The notes beneath the pieces were generated by a model. That model did no database searches, was not told the origin of the DNA, and worked only from the letters and a program-made list of their open reading frames with translations. From Brevibacillus choshinensis (GTDB lineage: Bacteria; Bacillota; Bacilli; Brevibacillales; Brevibacillaceae): DNA of 64,000 nt. The stretch covers positions 1,580,001-1,644,000 of the forward strand of contig NZ_CP069127.1 of assembly GCF_016811915.1 (NCBI RefSeq), given 5' to 3'. The translations under genes and the position numbers were made by a program. Below, one piece after another: positions 60,516-64,000 of this stretch (positions are counted from its first letter, which is position 1; each line of letters opens with the position of its first letter).

Positions 60516-61538
60516 TTATACCCCCGTTTCCGTAGCAGTCTTCGTTTGTCCGTCCCATTCCGGGGTGTACATCCAGCAGCGAACCTGGCTGCCGTCTGCT
60601 TGTTCCAGAAGGTCTGGCAAGCGAGTTTCGCATAGCTGTGCCGCATGCGGGCAGCGAGGGGCAAATCGGCAACCGATCGGCATGTTGAATGGACTGGGGA
60701 CGTTGCCTTTGATCGCTTGCAGCTCCTCCACGTCTTCATCCAGACGGGGGAGGGAGTTCATCAGCCCGACCGTATACGGGTGGCGGGGGTTTTCGAACAA
60801 GTTTTTCGTCGAGGTATACTCCACGACCTTCCCTGCATACATGACGGCTACGCGATCGCAGGTTTCAGCGACGACGCCCAGATCATGGGTGATCATGATG
60901 ATGCTCATGCCGAGCTCCACCTGCAGCTTTTTCATCAGCTCCAGAATTTGCGCCTGGATCGTAACGTCCAAGGCGGTGGTCGGCTCGTCGGCGATGAGAA
61001 TTTCCGGACGACAAGCCAGTGCCATGGCGATCATCACGCGTTGACGCATACCGCCAGACAGTTCATGCGGCTCTTGCGTTGCGCGTTTTTCCGGAGAGGG
61101 GATTCCGACCAGTTTCAGCATTTCGACCGCTTTGTCCCAAGCCTCTTTGCGGCCCATGTTCTGATGCAGTCGCAGTACTTCCGCGATCTGTTCTCCCACG
61201 GTGTACACCGGATTGAGCGAGGTCATCGGCTCCTGGAAAATCATCGAGATTTCGTTGCCGCGAATCGCGCGCATGTCCGTCTCCGATTTTTTCAGCAGGT
61301 CCTGACCTTTGAAAAGAATTTCTCCTCCTACAATTTTTCCCGGAGGACTGGCAATCAATCGCAAAATCGAGAGGGAGGTAATGCTTTTTCCGCACCCCGA
61401 TTCCCCTACCAGGCCGAGCGTTTCTCCTCTGTTCAGAGAGAAATCAACGCCATCGACGGCCTTGCTGACACCATCATCAGTGAAAAAGTGCGTTTGCAGA
61501 TTGCGAACGTCCAGGATTTTTTCTGGTTGACCCGGCAT
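60516..61538 (-). CDS. Dipeptide/oligopeptide ABC transporter ATPase (DppD/OppD-like)
   Basis: 340 residues. Walker A GESGCGKS at 45-52, signature [16 protein letters not shown], Walker [12 protein letters not shown] and the C-terminal [15 protein letters not shown] zinc-like/FeS region of the OppD family. Spaced 3 bp from the DppF-like gene. GGAGGGA precedes the ATG. Confidence 0.93.
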   Translation of the reverse strand: MPGQPEKILDVRNLQTHFFTDDGVSKAVDGVDFSLNRGETLGLVGESGCGKSITSLSILRLIASPPGKIVGGEILFKGQDLLKKSETDMRAIRGNEISMIFQEPMTSLNPVYTVGEQIAEVLRLHQNMGRKEAWDKAVEMLKLVGIPSPEKRATQEPHELSGGMRQRVMIAMALACRPEILIADEPTTALDVTIQAQILELMKKLQVELGMSIIMITHDLGVVAETCDRVAVMYAGKVVEYTSTKNLFENPRHPYTVGLMNSLPRLDEDVEELQAIKGNVPSPFNMPIGCRFAPRCPHAAQLCETRLPDLLEQADGSQVRCWMYTPEWDGQTKTATETGV

Positions 61539-61550
61539 GGTGCTCCCTCC

Positions 61551-62471
61551 TTAGTTCAAGTCAATTCGTTTGTTGAAATAGCGATACAGCACATCGACGA
61601 GCAGGTTAACGAAAACGAAGATGATCGAAGCGATCAAGACGCCGCCCTGGACGACAGGCAAGTCACGCATGCGGATCGCATCGACGATCAGTCGTCCCAG
61701 ACCGTTAATCGCAAAGACGGATTCGACGAGAACGGTACCGCCGAGAAGGTAACCAAATTGCAGACCGACTACCGTGATGATCGGAATGAGCGCGTTTTTC
61801 AGCGCGTGCTTGTAAATGATGACTTGCTCGCGCAGACCTTTTGCTTTAGCGGTGCGGATGTAGTCCTGGCGAACAACGTCAAGCATACTGGAGCGGGTCA
61901 TCCGTGCCACGATCGCGGCGCCGCCAGTACCGAGGGTGATGGCTGGCAGGATCACGTGCTTCCACGTACCCCAGCCGGCGACAGGCAGAAGGTGCAGCTT
62001 GACGGAGAAATAGTAGATCAGGCTCAGCCCCAGCCAAAAGCTTGGCAAGGAGACACCGAGCAGGGCGACGATCATGATGGTGATATCAGCCGCCGAGTAT
62101 TGCTTGGTCGCAGAGATGATACCCGCGATCATGCCGAGAACGATGGTGACAAAAATACTGGCGATGGCCAGCTCGATGGTAGCGGGCAGACGAGCCATGA
62201 TCTCGTCAAATACCGGCAGGTTCGAGCGTAGGGACGTCCCTAGATCTCCGGAAGCTACGTCCGTTACGTAATGGAAATATTGCACCATGACAGGCTGATC
62301 CAGCCCGAGCTGCGTGCGGATGTTGGCGATCGTTTCTGCCGAAGCGCCTTCCCCTGCGAGCAGTACAGCCGGATCACCGGGGACCATCTGCATGATCAAG
62401 AATACGACCAGAATGACACCGAGCAGGACGGGAATCATCTGCAGCAAGCGGCGAATAATGTAGACGAACAT
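61551..62471 (-). CDS. Dipeptide/oligopeptide ABC permease (DppB/OppB-like)
   Basis: 306 residues, six membrane segments. N-terminal FVYIIRRLLQMIPVLLGV is typical of DppB; the conserved permease loop reads QDYIRTAKAKGLREQVIIYKHAL. GGAGGGA precedes the ATG. It starts 13 bp after the DppC-like gene. Confidence 0.93.
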   Translation of the reverse strand: MFVYIIRRLLQMIPVLLGVILVVFLIMQMVPGDPAVLLAGEGASAETIANIRTQLGLDQPVMVQYFHYVTDVASGDLGTSLRSNLPVFDEIMARLPATIELAIASIFVTIVLGMIAGIISATKQYSAADITIMIVALLGVSLPSFWLGLSLIYYFSVKLHLLPVAGWGTWKHVILPAITLGTGGAAIVARMTRSSMLDVVRQDYIRTAKAKGLREQVIIYKHALKNALIPIITVVGLQFGYLLGGTVLVESVFAINGLGRLIVDAIRMRDLPVVQGGVLIASIIFVFVNLLVDVLYRYFNKRIDLN

Positions 62472-62484
62472 TGAGCATTCCCTC

Positions 62485-63387
62485 CTATTGTTTCATCCGT
62501 GGGTCGAGAGCGTCCCGCAGGCCGTCTCCGAAGATGTTGAAGCCGAGTACCAGCGTCGAAATGGCGAGTCCAGGGAACATCGCGAGATAAGGAGCGGTAA
62601 ACAGGAAGTCGCGTCCGTTGCTCAGCATGGCGCCCCATTCCGGCAGCGGAGGCTGTGCTCCCAAACCGAGGAAGGAAAGCCCTGCAGCCGAGAGAATCGC
62701 GGTCGCGAGCCTCATCGTGGCTTGAACGATAATCGGTGACAGAATGTTTGGGAAAATATGCTTGAAGATAATGGTGAAATCATTGGCGCCGAGTGAGCGG
62801 ATCGCATCGATGTACTCCAGCTTTTTCACCGTAAGGGTCGAGCCGCGAACGATGCGGGCAAATACCGGAATGGAAAACACCCCGACGGCGATCATGACAT
62901 TGAACAGGCTAGGGCCGAGTGCGCTGACAATGGCGAGGGAGAGCAGGATACCCGGGAATGCGAGCAGAACATCAATAACACGGGAGATGACGGTGTCTAC
63001 CCATTTGCCGTAATAGCCAGCCAAAAGTCCGAGTATGATTCCAAAGAATGCTCCGATAAAGACGGCAACGAAACCGACAGACATGGACAAGCGTGTCCCG
63101 TACAACAGCCGGCTCAACACATCGCGGCCTTTGTCATCCGTACCCATCCAGTGCTCGGATGAAGGCGGCTTGAGCTTGTTCACCAGGTCTATGGCGTACG
63201 GATCATGGGGAGCGATGAGTGGTGCCAGCAGGGCTATCGCGATGTAGAACACTACGATAAAGCCTCCGACCATGGCAAGTTTATTTTTGCGAAGCTTGCG
63301 GTAAAAAGTGCGCCACCTGCCTGGGCGCGTGGCCACAGTTTTGGGTGGAATGGCTTGATTGGTTGGTGATGCGTACTCAACCTTCAT
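62485..63387 (-). CDS. Dipeptide/oligopeptide ABC permease (DppC/OppC-like)
   Basis: 300 residues. A long cytoplasmic N-terminus, then six membrane segments; the HWMGTDDKGRDVLSRLLYGTR block and the loop YIDAIRSLGANDFTIIFKHIFP mark the DppC family. First gene of the operon. No substrate-binding protein gene is seen in the operon, so it must be elsewhere or outside the window. Confidence 0.93.
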   Translation of the reverse strand: MKVEYASPTNQAIPPKTVATRPGRWRTFYRKLRKNKLAMVGGFIVVFYIAIALLAPLIAPHDPYAIDLVNKLKPPSSEHWMGTDDKGRDVLSRLLYGTRLSMSVGFVAVFIGAFFGIILGLLAGYYGKWVDTVISRVIDVLLAFPGILLSLAIVSALGPSLFNVMIAVGVFSIPVFARIVRGSTLTVKKLEYIDAIRSLGANDFTIIFKHIFPNILSPIIVQATMRLATAILSAAGLSFLGLGAQPPLPEWGAMLSNGRDFLFTAPYLAMFPGLAISTLVLGFNIFGDGLRDALDPRMKQ

Positions 63388-63426
63388 GGTGCAACCCTCC
63401 TTTGCTTAGTCCAAAGTTATCAGAAA

Positions 63427-63455
63427 AATGTATGAAGTAAAGGCAATTTGAACAA
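63427..63455 (-). promoter_or_regulatory. Promoter of the dipeptide ABC operon
   Basis: On the minus strand TTGTTC (63450-63455), 17 bp, TACATT (63427-63432), 40 bp before the DppC-like start. Confidence 0.55.
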
Positions 63456-63570
63456 CTCGTAAAAATAGTGAAAATAGACGTAAAGATTGTGCAAATCTAG
63501 TCTTTCCGCCTGCCTGATAATGGAGGAGAAAGGCTTGGAGAGAATCCAAAACAGAGAGGATGGATCGTGG

Positions 63571-64000
63571 ATGGGCGTTACCTATTGGTTGACCAATGTT
63601 CGTTTGGAGACGGGCTATCGCCGGGAGAACGGAATCGTTAGCGGGACGGAAGCCGCATTGTTTCACATCTTGATAAAAGACGGAAAATTTGCGCGGATTG
63701 TGCGTGCAACAGAAGTGCTGAATGACGGCACTCCTCAGCGCGATGCAGCCGGACTTCTGGCACTGCCTTCCTTTGTGGAAAAACACGTGCATCTGGACAA
63801 AACCTTGCTGGGTGAAGAGTGGCGCGCCGTGATTCCGGTCGCAAACATCATCGAGCGCTGCGAGATCGAAAAACGAGTGCTGCCTGCCCTGCCGACGACC
63901 ACACAGGAGCGGGCCGAAAACTTGCTGGCCGTTCTGCTTTCGTACGGCTCCACTCACGTACGCACACATGTAGACATCTATCCGGATGCAGGCATTTCCA
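63571..64000 (+). CDS. Cytosine-deaminase-like amidohydrolase (partial, runs off the window)
   Basis: The open frame starts at ATG 63571 and continues past 64000; only about 143 residues are seen. HxH metal ligands at H72 and H74 in VEKHVHLDKT and the later HVRTHVDIYP segment are as in cytosine/isoguanine deaminases. GAGAGG lies 11 nt upstream. It diverges from the dipeptide ABC operon; the two could share regulation. Confidence 0.8.
   Translation, partial: MGVTYWLTNVRLETGYRRENGIVSGTEAALFHILIKDGKFARIVRATEVLNDGTPQRDAAGLLALPSFVEKHVHLDKTLLGEEWRAVIPVANIIERCEIEKRVLPALPTTTQERAENLLAVLLSYGSTHVRTHVDIYPDAGIS

Noticed and set aside
1..64000. CRISPR arrays, tRNA or rRNA genes
   Set aside because: I noticed no regularly spaced direct repeats, no tRNA-like cloverleaf with CCA region and no rRNA-like stretch; subtle cases could be missed by eye.

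Overview
The window reads as the chromosome of an endospore-forming Firmicute of the Paenibacillaceae, most likely Brevibacillus or a close relative. The reasons are a class IV (PhaR/PhaC) polyhydroxyalkanoate operon, a YtvI-type sporulation membrane protein, an SLH-domain protein, strong GGAGG ribosome binding sites with frequent TTG/GTG starts, and moderate GC broken by a few AT-richer patches. This assignment is inference. I saw no rRNA, tRNA or CRISPR array.

Layout. 1-3632 (minus): PHA cluster (phasin, phaQ, phaC, phaB, phaR, small phasin-like gene). 4042-6764: ytvI-like gene and a glutamate/dicarboxylate symporter. 6836-11351 (plus): NAD salvage operon with an NrtR-like regulator, pnuC, nadR, a DUF1802 gene and a quinone oxidoreductase. 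11410-16978: mixed genes, including an EamA remnant facing an Rrf2 regulator, an efflux pump, an SLH protein, an ArsR/SRPBCC pair behind a clear double operator, and a LysE exporter. 17014-22210: a PPOX protein, a GNAT gene cut by an in-frame TAG, an ECF sigma/anti-sigma pair, a DUF1259 gene, an AT-rich acetyltransferase and a secreted repeat protein. 22515-30528: MerR regulator with an adjacent MerR-type promoter driving an amidohydrolase, MFS pump, TPR protein, NlpC/P60 lipoprotein and a class B PBP. 30620-37368: AraC/EamA pair, then an RpiR regulator, aminotransferase, symporter and oxidoreductase around a mirror-symmetric divergent promoter.

37766-47374 looks like a cell-wall salvage region: a LysR regulator, a membrane dipeptidase, a DmpA-type aminopeptidase and a serine hydrolase, followed by a namZ-amiE-nagZ muropeptide operon. 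Directly after it, 47425-50094 is an AT-rich island bounded by 46-bp inverted repeats, with a terminator just inside each end, carrying a flavin monooxygenase and no transposase. This is the best candidate here for an undescribed mobile unit.

50150-64000: an AraC/GyrI regulator, a YdhK lipoprotein, a sugar ABC importer without its ATPase, a small unknown gene, an EamA transporter, a coupled histidine kinase/response regulator/sodium-solute symporter operon, a dipeptide ABC transporter (DppBCDF-like, no binding protein), and the start of a divergent cytosine-deaminase-like amidohydrolase that runs off the window.
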